Shown here in pieces: positions 28,257 through 37,249 of a stretch of 64,000 nt of DNA. The notes under the pieces were generated by a model that did no database searches, was not told the origin of the DNA, and worked only from the letters and a program-made list of their open reading frames with translations. Numbering within the stretch: the stretch's first letter is position 1; every line of letters begins with the position of its first letter. Origin of the DNA: Vibrio tarriae (lineage in GTDB: Bacteria > Pseudomonadota > Gammaproteobacteria > Enterobacterales > Vibrionaceae); the NCBI RefSeq assembly GCF_002216685.1, contig NZ_CP022352.1, positions 930,001-994,000 of the forward strand. Direction: 5' to 3'. Made by a program: the position numbers and the translations under genes.

Positions 28257-29636
28257 TTAAGAGGCTGCTTGAGTTTTCAGAGGCTTGCCTTCTGCTTCGT
28301 CGATATCGACGACCTTCTTCGCATTCCACACTGTCAGCGCGAGCAGTACTGAAACCACACCTGCTGCTAGCCAGAAGTACTGAGCGTTACCGAAGTCGTA
28401 ATGTTTTACGCCTTCAACTTCAGTCACTGTGATCAGTGATGCAGAGATCAGTTCTTGAGCAGAAGCGGCGATGTAAGAACATAGACCGATCAGACCTTTT
28501 ACTGCACCTACTGCGTTTTTCGGCATCAGGTCACAAGCGATAAGACCTGCAAGGAATACTACCAGACCACCGATAGAGAAGCCGATCATGCTTAGTGCCA
28601 CAGCGTCGATAACACGGTTATCTGGGCCGAAGAACATCAGGCACATACCCGCGACGTTAGTCAATCCGTACAGCAGGTTCGGGATGTTACGGTTACCGTT
28701 GAACACTTTGTCAGACAAGACACCAGACAAAATTGCACCCGCTAGACCCGCTGTTGGGTACATAGACATGGCAAAACCCGCGTCAATCAGTGAGTAGCCT
28801 TTTTGTTCTTGCAGGAACAGTACCGCCCAAGAAGACATTGCGTAGCGAGAGATGTACATCGCCGCACAAGCTAGAGCGATAAGCCATACTACTGGTTGCT
28901 TCAGGATGAACATTTGCGCACGACGAGTTTCTTTCGGGTCGTTGGCTTTTTTGATTTCAGTACCTTCGTCAAACGCTGTACCTGGATCTGGCATACCGTA
29001 AGTTTGTGGACGGTCTTTCAAAAGTTTAAACATGATGAGAGAAGCCACGACACCAGCGATACCTGCACCGATGAAGCCTGCGCGCCAGCCGAAATAGCTC
29101 ACCAAGCTTGCGGTTAGGATCCAAGTGATACCTTCACCGATGTTACGTGAGCCACCCCAGATGGAGTAACGGCTACCACGTTGTCTTGGCGAGAACCATT
29201 GGTAGAGAGATACACATGATGGTGCAGAGCCGACCGACTGGAACCAACCGTTCAAACCCCATAGCAGAACGAAGAAGAACGCGACGGTGTTCATCCCCAT
29301 GAAAATGGAGGCGATGCCAGACAGCAGCAGCGAGAACGACATAAAGCGGCCAATGTTGGCATAGTCAGACAGGAAGCCGTTCAAGAACTTACCAAATGCG
29401 TAAGTAAAGAAGAATGCTGAACCCATGATACCGAGTTCTTCGAGGGTTACGATACCTGCATCCAGCATCGGTTTTTTCACTACGCCGAGTGCCATACGTA
29501 CAACGTAGAACATAGCGTAACCGAAAATCAGGCCAATAAAGACTTGCCACTGATAACTTTTGTAGCGTTTTTGCATTTCCGCTTTTGACATGCTGCTTAA
29601 AGGCAGGTCGGGGCGGGTTTTAAAGAAATTAAGCAT
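28257..29636 (-). CDS. pgtP: PgtP-like phosphoglycerate transporter (OPA family MFS)
   Basis: A 12-helix organophosphate:phosphate antiporter of the GlpT/UhpT/PgtP family. The 459 residues start with the cytoplasmic segment typical of the family, and show the WGLNGWFQSVG helix, QRGSRYSIWGGSRNIG loop (conserved Arg for phosphate) and YISRYAMSSW. I call it PgtP, which takes up 2- and 3-phosphoglycerate and PEP, because the divergent genes are pgtC, pgtB and pgtA, its known inducible regulators in Salmonella. Hexose-phosphate transport cannot be excluded from sequence alone. The minus-strand ATG at 29636 has an AGGGAG site. pyk follows downstream. Confidence 0.88.
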   Translation of the reverse strand: MLNFFKTRPDLPLSSMSKAEMQKRYKSYQWQVFIGLIFGYAMFYVVRMALGVVKKPMLDAGIVTLEELGIMGSAFFFTYAFGKFLNGFLSDYANIGRFMSFSLLLSGIASIFMGMNTVAFFFVLLWGLNGWFQSVGSAPSCVSLYQWFSPRQRGSRYSIWGGSRNIGEGITWILTASLVSYFGWRAGFIGAGIAGVVASLIMFKLLKDRPQTYGMPDPGTAFDEGTEIKKANDPKETRRAQMFILKQPVVWLIALACAAMYISRYAMSSWAVLFLQEQKGYSLIDAGFAMSMYPTAGLAGAILSGVLSDKVFNGNRNIPNLLYGLTNVAGMCLMFFGPDNRVIDAVALSMIGFSIGGLVVFLAGLIACDLMPKNAVGAVKGLIGLCSYIAASAQELISASLITVTEVEGVKHYDFGNAQYFWLAAGVVSVLLALTVWNAKKVVDIDEAEGKPLKTQAAS

Positions 29637-29912
29637 AAGAGCTCTCCCTAGTTCACAAGATCAAACGGGCTGTTTGTCGGGAGGCATCATCATCCAAAGC
29701 AAATTTGCGCTCAAAGTCACCCTTTTGGGACAGAAATGACTCAATTGCACGGTATGAACGAGTCAAAAGTGGGAATTTACCCCTCGGTAGATAAGCAATT
29801 GCTGATAATATTAATGGCAATAGAGGTCAGAGTTGACCCAAATGCGCTGGCGACTTTTTTTGAACAATTGATAGAGATTTGAGTGAACGCACAAAATCTA
29901 GGGGTTTATCGA

Positions 29913-31208
29913 ATGCAGCGATGGATTTTTGCTTTAATTTTGCCCAGTGTCCTACTGAGTTTTGGCATGTTGCCAACCGCGGCTCAAGCTGGTGAAAGGG
30001 AGTTGGTGATCCTCACGACTTTTTCACGTGAGCCCTTATTGCCATTAGTTGAGGAGTTCAGCCGTCGCTATCAAGGGATTGAAGTGCAAATTATTCACCG
30101 ACGCGCTCAGTCCAGCGTGCAGCTGCTTAACAAGAGCTATATCCAGAACATTGATTTGGTGCTGAGCTCATCACCTTATTTGATGCAGCACTTAGCGGAG
30201 AGCGGCAAGCTGGTCACTTTGCCAGAGCCGATGCAAACTCCGGAATGGTTGAAGCCTTATGCACTGCCCATCACCGAACAGGTGGCGACGATTGGTTACT
30301 CAGGCGCGGGTTTAGTATGGAACCAAGATTACCTCAAAACCCATCAACTTCCCGAACCCAAACAATTTATTGACTTGGCTAAGCCTATCTATTTTGGTCA
30401 TGTCACCATGAGTACGCCTTCACGTTCAGGTACAACGCAGATGATGGTGGAAAGTATTCTAGCCAAATATGGTTGGCAAAAAGGGTGGGAGATTTTGCTG
30501 CGAGTGGGTGCCAATTTGGCGACCGCGTCAGCCAGAAGTTTTGGGGTGAGTGACTATATTGCTAATGGTCAATTTGGTATCGGCCCGACCATCGACAGCT
30601 ATGCCTTGATTTTAGGTCGTAAACTCGATTACGTGCAGTTTGCGTACGACGAGAGTTTTACCTTAATGCCAACCTATGTCGCGCAAGTCAGACAAAATCA
30701 CAATGACCAATACGCCAAAGCCTTTATTGAACTTCTCATGTCTACCTCAGTACAAACCAACATGGAAGGGAACGATTTTGCAAAACACAGTCTCCAAGAT
30801 AAATCGCTGTTTAATGAACAATTTACTCGTTTACCTATGGGCAGCATTATTCGCCGCGAAGAGTGCATTAACGCCTTATTCGATCTTGCGATTACTAAGC
30901 AACTGCCGCAGTTGAAAGATACCCTACTCGCGGTGCTTGAAGCGAAGGCGCAGTTTGCTCGGCGTCCTACTGTGTTGGACAAAATTGACCAGATAGAACA
31001 AACCGTCTTTGCTATGCCGATCACCGAACAAGAAGTTGATACACTGGCAACCCTACTTTCTCCAAGTTCAGAGCTAAATGAGGAACAACAAGCTGAACAT
31101 GCCATGCTGCTTGCAGAAAAAGGGCATGAATGGCAATCGCGTTTGGCAAAACAGTTAGAGCAAGCCAATCAGCAATTGAAAATTTTGCTTGCTGAGGAAG
31201 CGCAATGA
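29913..31208 (+). CDS. pgtC: PgtC, phosphoglycerate regulatory periplasmic protein
   Basis: A periplasmic solute-binding-like protein that derepresses pgtP by sensing external phosphoglycerate with PgtB. The ATG at 29913 (AGGGG, 8 nt upstream) gives a signal peptide with cleavage near AQA (about residue 26). A GTG at 29883 is a weaker alternative. The N-terminal 300 residues resemble an extracellular binding protein (LTTFSREPLLPLVEEF, STPSRSGTTQMMVES). The C-terminal ~120 residues are Gln/Glu/Leu-rich and probably helical, reaching toward PgtB. Its stop overlaps pgtB by 4 nt. Confidence 0.9.
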   Translation: MQRWIFALILPSVLLSFGMLPTAAQAGERELVILTTFSREPLLPLVEEFSRRYQGIEVQIIHRRAQSSVQLLNKSYIQNIDLVLSSSPYLMQHLAESGKLVTLPEPMQTPEWLKPYALPITEQVATIGYSGAGLVWNQDYLKTHQLPEPKQFIDLAKPIYFGHVTMSTPSRSGTTQMMVESILAKYGWQKGWEILLRVGANLATASARSFGVSDYIANGQFGIGPTIDSYALILGRKLDYVQFAYDESFTLMPTYVAQVRQNHNDQYAKAFIELLMSTSVQTNMEGNDFAKHSLQDKSLFNEQFTRLPMGSIIRREECINALFDLAITKQLPQLKDTLLAVLEAKAQFARRPTVLDKIDQIEQTVFAMPITEQEVDTLATLLSPSSELNEEQQAEHAMLLAEKGHEWQSRLAKQLEQANQQLKILLAEEAQ

Positions 31209-33577
31209 GCCTGACCACTCGCCATACTATCGGCGCAAGATTGCTGCTGGCGTTTGCATTAAGCACCTCTCTGCTCACTATCGTCAGCTTGGTGGCGTGG
31301 GGAACGTGGAGTCGGTTGGACTATCAAGTAGAAGAATTACTTAATCAGAGCGTGCCGAAATACAACACCAGCTATGTGCTTGAAACACGCAGTTCAGAGA
31401 TCCGGCGTCGAATTCAACTGATCGTCAGCGCGACCAGCAAAGTTATATTGAACCAGCAATATCAACGTTTGCAGGACGATTTCGCCGCTATCCATTCGGC
31501 GTTAGCAAGTTTGCAGGAAACGGAAGAACAAGCGGCACTGCAACAGGGTTATACCGAACTTCAACAAACTACGTTGCATATTAATGATCTGGTTTCATCC
31601 CGTATTGACGTCAATCGCCGTTTAGCCCTATTTGCTGAACAGTTGGATTGGCTGCATCAAGATATTGGGATGGAGCTGTCACCAATGCGTCAAGAATTGC
31701 AGTGGCAATTAGAACGAGGTGGTGCTGCACAGCCGCAAGCTCAAGTGATGTTTCAAACCATCAATTTGATCCAAGCCATTCTGGATGGGGAGACACAAGC
31801 CTTTCTGTTTGTGGATGAGCTGCTTAGAGCCAAGCATCTCACCCAAGTGGATAACGGTATGCGTGTTTTGCAGTATCGGCTTGATGAATTAAACCGATTA
31901 AGCCAACCACTGTTTTCTCAGCCATCGTCAATCGCTTATCAACAATTGTTGGAAGAGTGGCGTGATGTCTTGCGCCTTGATGGTGATTTTCACCAAAGTT
32001 TGCGTGATATGGTGGTGCTGACTCAGCATTTGGATAGCACAAGTGAGCAGCTACAAACTCAGTTAAATCAGCAGCATATGTCTATTGCGGATTTGGTGGC
32101 GAACGCTGATGCACTGTTTGTGCAAGTCAAAAAACAGACCGCCCAATTGGTGAAAGAAGGCAACCGAGTGTTGTTGATCTGTTTTGGGCTTTCCATCGGC
32201 TTGAGCTTACTTCTGATGTACTATTTTGTGCATAAACGTATTGTCGGACGCTTACATCGATTAAGTGAAAGCCTAGATGCGATTATTCATAACGATCTTT
32301 CTCACCCGATCACTGTCGATGGTAAAGATGAAATCGGCATCTTGAGTGAACAACTGATCATGTATGGCAAAAAAGTGGAAGAGATGGAACGCACTAACGC
32401 GTTAAGTCTGATCAACAACACGCAGGCAAGCTTGATCACTTGTGATCTGCTCGGGCAAATTGAATCCGCCAACCCGAGTGCTATGGCGACGTTGCGGTTG
32501 GAATCGATTATCAAGCCGCTCACTTTATGGAGCTGCTTTTCTGAGCGTGTACAACTTAAAGTGAGCCAACTCTTTGATGAGCAGGGGCAGTTAGTACGTA
32601 AAGGCGCTGATAGTTTAACTCTGTCGCTTGGTAATCCTGAAAAGCCTTATTACTTACGCTTGTATCTACGGCGTTACAACCAAGGCCTGAACGACAAGAT
32701 CATTGTGACCATTACGGATGTTACTGACCAAGAGCACGCCAATCGCTTATTGGAGCAACGCGTCAAAGAGAAAACCCAATCACTGCGTGAGAAAAACCGT
32801 CAGTTACAGGCGGAAGTGGAAGAACGCCAACGTGCAGAAGCGCACTTGAAAAAAACGCAAGGTGAATTGATTCAAGCTGCGAAAATGGCAGTAGTCGGGC
32901 AGACCATGACCAGCCTTGCTCATGAACTGAATCAGCCGTTGAGTGCGATGTCGACGTATCTGTTTTCCGCCCGATTGGCCCTAGAAGAAACGCCGCAAGC
33001 TCAACTTGCGGAATCGCTCGATCATATTGAAAGTTTAACTACGCGGATGGGGAAAATCGTCAATAGTCTGCGCCAATTTGCCCGCAAAAATAGCAGCGAT
33101 GAATCTTTGCAGCCGATGCGCCTAAACAGCGTTGTTGAACAAGCATTCGTATTGGTGCACACCAAAGCCAAACGACAACAGGTTCAGCTTATTAACGAGT
33201 TATCCGATGATTTAACGGTTATGGCGGATGCGTTGAGTTTGGAGCAAGTATTAATCAATTTGATTGTTAACGGTTGTGATGCTTCAACCACCAGTGCACG
33301 GTCGTGGGTTAAACTGATTGAATTGGAAAACACGAGCAAAGGGATGCTGCGTATTGCAATAGTGGATAGTGGGCCGGGGTTTGAACACGATGTCGTAGAC
33401 AAATTATTTACCCCATTTACCACCACCAAAGAGGTGGGATTGGGGCTCGGGCTGAGCATTTGCCAGTCGTTAGTTGAGAAGATGCAAGGCCGAATTGCAC
33501 TGGCCTCCGATCTGGAAAAAGGTGCAATGGTAATTTTGGAGTTACAGCAAGATGAAAAGTACCGTACTACTGATTGA
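31205..33577 (+). CDS. pgtB: PgtB, phosphoglycerate sensor kinase
   Basis: A membrane histidine kinase of 790 residues. Membrane helix 1 is near 13-35, then a long helical periplasmic sensor to about 315, membrane helix 2 near 320-340, HAMP (about 340-395), a PAS-like domain (about 395-510), a coiled coil, a HisKA with His573 (SLAHELNQPLSAM) and an HATPase (IVDSGPGF, TTTKEVGLGLGLS). It overlaps pgtC by 4 nt (ATGA) and pgtA by 26 nt, so all three are translationally coupled. This class of kinase (HELNQPL) is typical of DctB-type partners, and PgtA is the cognate DctD-like regulator. Confidence 0.92.
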   Translation: MSLTTRHTIGARLLLAFALSTSLLTIVSLVAWGTWSRLDYQVEELLNQSVPKYNTSYVLETRSSEIRRRIQLIVSATSKVILNQQYQRLQDDFAAIHSALASLQETEEQAALQQGYTELQQTTLHINDLVSSRIDVNRRLALFAEQLDWLHQDIGMELSPMRQELQWQLERGGAAQPQAQVMFQTINLIQAILDGETQAFLFVDELLRAKHLTQVDNGMRVLQYRLDELNRLSQPLFSQPSSIAYQQLLEEWRDVLRLDGDFHQSLRDMVVLTQHLDSTSEQLQTQLNQQHMSIADLVANADALFVQVKKQTAQLVKEGNRVLLICFGLSIGLSLLLMYYFVHKRIVGRLHRLSESLDAIIHNDLSHPITVDGKDEIGILSEQLIMYGKKVEEMERTNALSLINNTQASLITCDLLGQIESANPSAMATLRLESIIKPLTLWSCFSERVQLKVSQLFDEQGQLVRKGADSLTLSLGNPEKPYYLRLYLRRYNQGLNDKIIVTITDVTDQEHANRLLEQRVKEKTQSLREKNRQLQAEVEERQRAEAHLKKTQGELIQAAKMAVVGQTMTSLAHELNQPLSAMSTYLFSARLALEETPQAQLAESLDHIESLTTRMGKIVNSLRQFARKNSSDESLQPMRLNSVVEQAFVLVHTKAKRQQVQLINELSDDLTVMADALSLEQVLINLIVNGCDASTTSARSWVKLIELENTSKGMLRIAIVDSGPGFEHDVVDKLFTPFTTTKEVGLGLGLSICQSLVEKMQGRIALASDLEKGAMVILELQQDEKYRTTD

Positions 33578-34814
33578 TGACGATCAGGATGTGTTGGATT
33601 CGTATCTACATTTAATGTCGATTGCCGGTTTGACTGCTAAAGCAGTCATCGATCCAACCCAAGCGATGAACCACATCCAGCCAGACTGGAATGGTGTTGT
33701 GCTGCTTGATATGTATATGCCGCAGTTGCATGGTATGGAATTGCTCAAGCAGATCAAAGCCGTAGATGACAAAATCCCAATCATTGTGATCACGGGCCAT
33801 GGTGATATTCCTATGGCGGTGGAAGCGGTGAAAATGGGCGCGTGTGATTTTCTTGAAAAACCGATCAATCCTCCGCAATTGCTCACACTGATCAAACAGC
33901 ATCTTGAGCTGCGTCGCTCGTTCATCGAGCAAAAACTACTGCTATCACGTTCGGTGAAGCGCGAATTAGTCGGTAAATCGGCGCAAATGGAGCAAATCCG
34001 CTCCCATGTGGCGCAATATGCGCTGCTGAATCGCCATGTGGTGATTGTGGGAGAGTCAGGCTGTGGGCGGCACACCATTGCGTATCTTATCCATCAACTG
34101 ACCATCAATAACGGCAACTTGCCCTTGGTTGAGTTAATCGCCTCAGCGAAAACAGAGTGGAGCATGGTTGAACCTAAGGTACAGGAAAGTGCTGGGGGAA
34201 CCTTGTTGATTGACCATATTGAGTTGCTCTCAGAAGAAGTGCAGCGTAGTTTGGTGCAGAGCTTGCTCAATCAAGAGCGGCTCAATCGCCCAAGAACACG
34301 AGTGATTGCAGTGATTGATCAGCTTCCCGAACAGTTGATTGCACAAAACCAGCTTCTGCCAGAGCTTTACTACCTGCTTAATCAGGGGCAGATCGATGTG
34401 CCTTTGCTGCGCCAAAGACCGGATGACATCGCAGCGTTGTTTCACTATTTCTTAAAACAGAGCTGCTACAAATTGGGGAAACCCATGCCGAATGTCGAGC
34501 CACATTATCTCGCCTTGCTGCGCGCCCACCAATGGCCGGGGAATGTACGCGAATTGCGTAACGTGGCGGAATTGTACGCGATTGGCATTGTAAAACTGGC
34601 GGGCAAAGAGCGTATCTACAATCAAGAAGAGATGCTCTCGCCATTGGATGAGTTGGTGGATGACTACGAAAAACAAGTGATTGAAGATGCGCTGTTTTTA
34701 TTCTCTGGCCGCGTGGCAGATGCCGCGAATTACCTGCAAGTGCCGCGCAAAAAGCTTTACTTGCGGATGAAAAAACACGGTCTAGAGAAAGATTCGTTTA
34801 AAGCCCGTGGTTAA
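33552..34814 (+). CDS. pgtA: PgtA, DctD-like response regulator with degenerate AAA domain
   Basis: A 420-residue regulator: receiver with phosphoacceptor Asp53 (VLLDMYMP) and the conserved Lys in FLEKPINPP, a central NtrC-type AAA domain and a C-terminal Fis-type helix-turn-helix (GRVADAANYLQVPRKKLYLRM). The AAA domain is decayed as a sigma54 activator. Walker A is GESGCGRHT, Walker B reads GGTLLIDHIELL with His where the catalytic Glu should be, and I find no GAFTGA loop between them. It therefore probably activates sigma70 promoters, as is thought for Salmonella PgtA. It overlaps pgtB by 26 nt and the convergent YhhN-like gene by 4 nt. Confidence 0.92.
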   Translation: MKSTVLLIDDDQDVLDSYLHLMSIAGLTAKAVIDPTQAMNHIQPDWNGVVLLDMYMPQLHGMELLKQIKAVDDKIPIIVITGHGDIPMAVEAVKMGACDFLEKPINPPQLLTLIKQHLELRRSFIEQKLLLSRSVKRELVGKSAQMEQIRSHVAQYALLNRHVVIVGESGCGRHTIAYLIHQLTINNGNLPLVELIASAKTEWSMVEPKVQESAGGTLLIDHIELLSEEVQRSLVQSLLNQERLNRPRTRVIAVIDQLPEQLIAQNQLLPELYYLLNQGQIDVPLLRQRPDDIAALFHYFLKQSCYKLGKPMPNVEPHYLALLRAHQWPGNVRELRNVAELYAIGIVKLAGKERIYNQEEMLSPLDELVDDYEKQVIEDALFLFSGRVADAANYLQVPRKKLYLRMKKHGLEKDSFKARG

Positions 34815-35428
34815 GGGATCACGGATAAGGTGAGCAAACTCTGTGCGCTGTAATAACTAAACATTACCACATGCCGTGAAAACTGCGATGAGGAGCGGAA
34901 TCGGTCAATGGCTAACACCATATCTGAGAGCATAAACATGGCCGCTCCCATCAGAGCGAGGCGTGAGGCATTGTTATTGTAGCTGAGCCAGTACTCGGTA
35001 GCGGCGCATGCCATCAATACGATGACTGCGATATAGCCTGCGACTGGGAATATCATTTTGCCAAGATTGGGCAGTAGCAATAAAAAGGCTATCACGCCCA
35101 ACGCTGACCAAATGGCGAGTGGCCACCATGTAAAGGCGGTGATGGTGGTGCTAAAACCGAGCGTATAGGCGATGTGTGCCAAAAGAAATGCCAGCAAACC
35201 AGAGACAAATTTATCCTTTGGATGCATCAGTAATATGTCGCCAAGCGCTGAGAGCAAAAGGCCTGCGACGATCCACCACGCAAAATCGGATAATGGGTTA
35301 GGGGTGATCACAATCGACAAAGCCATCAGTAGGATCGGGGTGGGCTTCGAGAGATAGAACATCCAACGTGGACCGTGATCAATCGTGATTAATTGAACAA
35401 CACAAAGAGCAATAATCAACAGCCACAT
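34811..35428 (-). CDS. yhhN: YhhN/TMEM86-family membrane protein
   Basis: A 205-residue integral membrane protein with about eight helices. The family pattern is visible as YLSKPTPILLMALSI near the N-terminus, ALGDILLMHP (Asp in a helix), LLAHIAYTLGF and a C-terminal MLSDMVLAIDRF. Animal TMEM86 and some bacterial homologues are lysoplasmalogenases; whether the Vibrio protein has a lipid substrate is unknown. Its end overlaps the pgtA stop by 4 nt on the opposite strand. Confidence 0.9.
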   Translation of the reverse strand: MWLLIIALCVVQLITIDHGPRWMFYLSKPTPILLMALSIVITPNPLSDFAWWIVAGLLLSALGDILLMHPKDKFVSGLLAFLLAHIAYTLGFSTTITAFTWWPLAIWSALGVIAFLLLLPNLGKMIFPVAGYIAVIVLMACAATEYWLSYNNNASRLALMGAAMFMLSDMVLAIDRFRSSSQFSRHVVMFSYYSAQSLLTLSVIP

Positions 35429-35460
35429 AACTCTATCCGCAATAACGTGTCATAAAGAAA

Positions 35461-35503
35461 CCCAAAAATATTCAGCACGTCATCCGTATTGGGTTGGCGT
35501 GCT
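35461..35503 (-). terminator. Possible terminator after the YqhD-like gene
   Basis: AGCACG / CGTGCT (35474-35479 and 35498-35503), with some inner pairing, is followed on the minus strand by GAATATTTTTGGG. It lies about 55 nt past the dehydrogenase gene. The stem is short. Confidence 0.45.
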
Positions 35504-35556
35504 GCAAGAGTGTAACAGGATTTACTGGCTAACGAATAGCGTGGCTTGGCTCAGAT

Positions 35557-36704
35557 TTAATACAAGGCGTTTTCTAAGATCTTGCGTGACTCTTGCAAGT
35601 CAATCGAGCCTTGTTCACCCAGTTTATGCATACCGTGGGCTGTCAGTTGCTGCAATACCGCATCGACGGCGGCCTCTTTTGCCATGCCGTGTTCACCAAA
35701 TCGAGTCGCCACATTCAGTTGGTGGTAAAAAGCTTCAATGGCAGCAATGGTTTTTTCCGTTAAATCGTCGGTTTGCGGTAGACCAAAGACATTTTTGCCC
35801 ATCTGTTCGAGTTTGGCTTTTTTGTGCTCCAGTTGATTGCGTAGCAGCCAAGGTTGCACAATTGCTAACGAACGAGCGTGGTCGACATGCCATAACGCAG
35901 TGAGCTCATGACCGATCATATGCGTCGCCCAGTCCTGCGGTACGCCAGTGCCAATTAAGCCATTTAACGCTTGGTTAGCGGTCCACATTAAATTGGCTCG
36001 CCATGCGTCATTGTCTCGATTCGCAAAATCTGTGCCTAAGGCTAGCAGGTTGCGTAGCAGTACTTCGGCATAGCCTTCTTGCACCATGGCTTGAGTGGGG
36101 AGTGTCAAATACTGTTCACAAACATGAACCCAAGCATCGACTAAACCATTCACCAACTGGCGTTCTGGCAAGCTCTTCATCACATCAGGGTCAAGCACGG
36201 CAAAACGTGGCTGAACGGCGGGAGAGAGAAACGCCAATTTATCTTGAGTTTCTGCTTTGGTGATTACCGCTCCAGTATTGGATTCAGAGCCGGTAGCGGG
36301 CAGAGTCAAAATCGCGCCGATCGGTGTGGCTTGTTGCACTGTGTGTTGGCCGGTCAAAATATCCCAACCATCTCCTTCATAAAATGCCGCTGCGGCCACG
36401 TACTTCGAGCCATCGATGACCGAGCCACCGCCGACAGCAAGAATAAAGTCAATGTGTTGGTTTTTCACTATGTGCACCGCTTTATCCAGTGTTTCCTTGG
36501 TTGGATTAGGCTCAACACCGGAAAACTCAACCCATTGATGTTCGCTCAATGCTTCAACGACTTGATCATAAACACCATTACGCTTAATGGAACCACCACC
36601 ATACAGCACTAACACTTTGTGATTTTTTGGAATATCCCGACGGATGCTGGCGATCTGCCCTATCCAAAGTGGATCATGGTTGGGTTGACGTAACTAAACT
36701 GCAT
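35557..36704 (-). pseudogene. yqhD: YqhD-type iron/zinc alcohol dehydrogenase, frameshifted near the 5' end
   Basis: The large frame (35557-36615) encodes an NADPH-dependent group III alcohol/aldehyde reductase: YGGGSIKR, LAVGGGSVIDGSK, LPATGSESNTGA, metal ligands in VDAWVHVCEQ and IGHELTALWHVDHAR. It lacks the first ~36 residues of YqhD. These are present upstream in another frame: an ATG at 36704 with a GAGGTG ribosome site starts MQFSYVNPTMIHFG, then a TAG at 36662-36660. Resuming in the main frame gives GQIASIRRDIPKNHKVL, which aligns with the E. coli start. One base missing near 36660-36663 explains this. It is either a real inactivating deletion or a sequence error. The rest of the gene looks intact. 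Confidence 0.85.
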
Positions 36705-36859
36705 CTGCTCACCTCATTAGTATGGTTTTTGGAGTAGCCGTGAATCGGAAAAACGAGCGGCCCAAGCTGCCGTTTGCCCACAATTTTATAGGCTGAATGC
36801 TATTACGCATCTTCCAGGCACAATAGGCCATTTTGCGAGGAAATTTTGTGTATTGTGCG

Positions 36860-37031
36860 ATGAAATGACCACTTCAAGCTAAAGGATTGATAAAAGAGGA
36901 AGTCAAACTAATGATGTTTACTCTTTTGTAACAATAAGCATAGCTGTAGGCTTGCCTTCCCCATTAGGAAAAATTGTCATACAAAATTTGTTGAACCCCG
37001 TATTTTGTTCTGAAAATCGGGGCTTTTTTTT
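36860..37031 (+). ncRNA. Candidate small RNA ending at an orphan terminator
   Basis: No plus-strand gene ends here, yet a textbook terminator is found at 36996-37031. A short non-coding transcript from an unplaced promoter upstream (left limit is a guess) would explain it. The alternative is a premature-termination leader of the chitodextrinase gene that starts 218 nt later. Confidence 0.35.
36996..37031 (+). terminator. Strong orphan Rho-independent terminator
   Basis: The stem CCCCG / CGGGG (36996-37000 and 37018-37022) is extended by ATTTT / AAAAT with one bulged base and closed by a GTTCTG loop. It is followed by C and eight Ts (37024-37031). Confidence 0.85.
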
Positions 37032-37249
37032 ATAGTGAAAAATTAATGAGGAATTAGTTGTTGATGCAAAATAACTCCGTATAGGTTGCATAAAACAGAC
37101 ACTCATTTGCGAGTCATTATTAAAATTCACACTTTTCCGAGTGCCAAATTATCCCTCTATTCTAAAGTTGTTTTACGCAAGAATTTAAGTGAGCCGATTT
37201 CGACGTGGTTTATTTAATTATTGAAACAATAACTTGAGGGAAAACAACA

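Larger units (their letters stand above)
36705..37249. other. Long intergenic region before the chitodextrinase gene
   Basis: About 545 nt without a convincing gene. A strong orphan terminator on the plus strand at 36996-37031 marks the end of an unidentified short transcript. A tiny ORF (Met-Met-Phe-Thr-Leu-Leu, near 36911) is too short to call. The chitodextrinase promoter should lie after 37031. Confidence 0.6.

Noticed and set aside
29637-29912. A possible sigma54 (-24/-12) promoter between pgtP and pgtC
   Set aside because: The closest match (TGGCGACTTTTTTTGAA) lacks the GC of the -12 element, and PgtA looks unable to work with sigma54.
36918-37130. A 70-codon minus-strand frame in the gap before chitodextrinase
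   Set aside because: It runs antisense through the orphan terminator, has a composition like non-coding DNA and no ribosome site worth noting.
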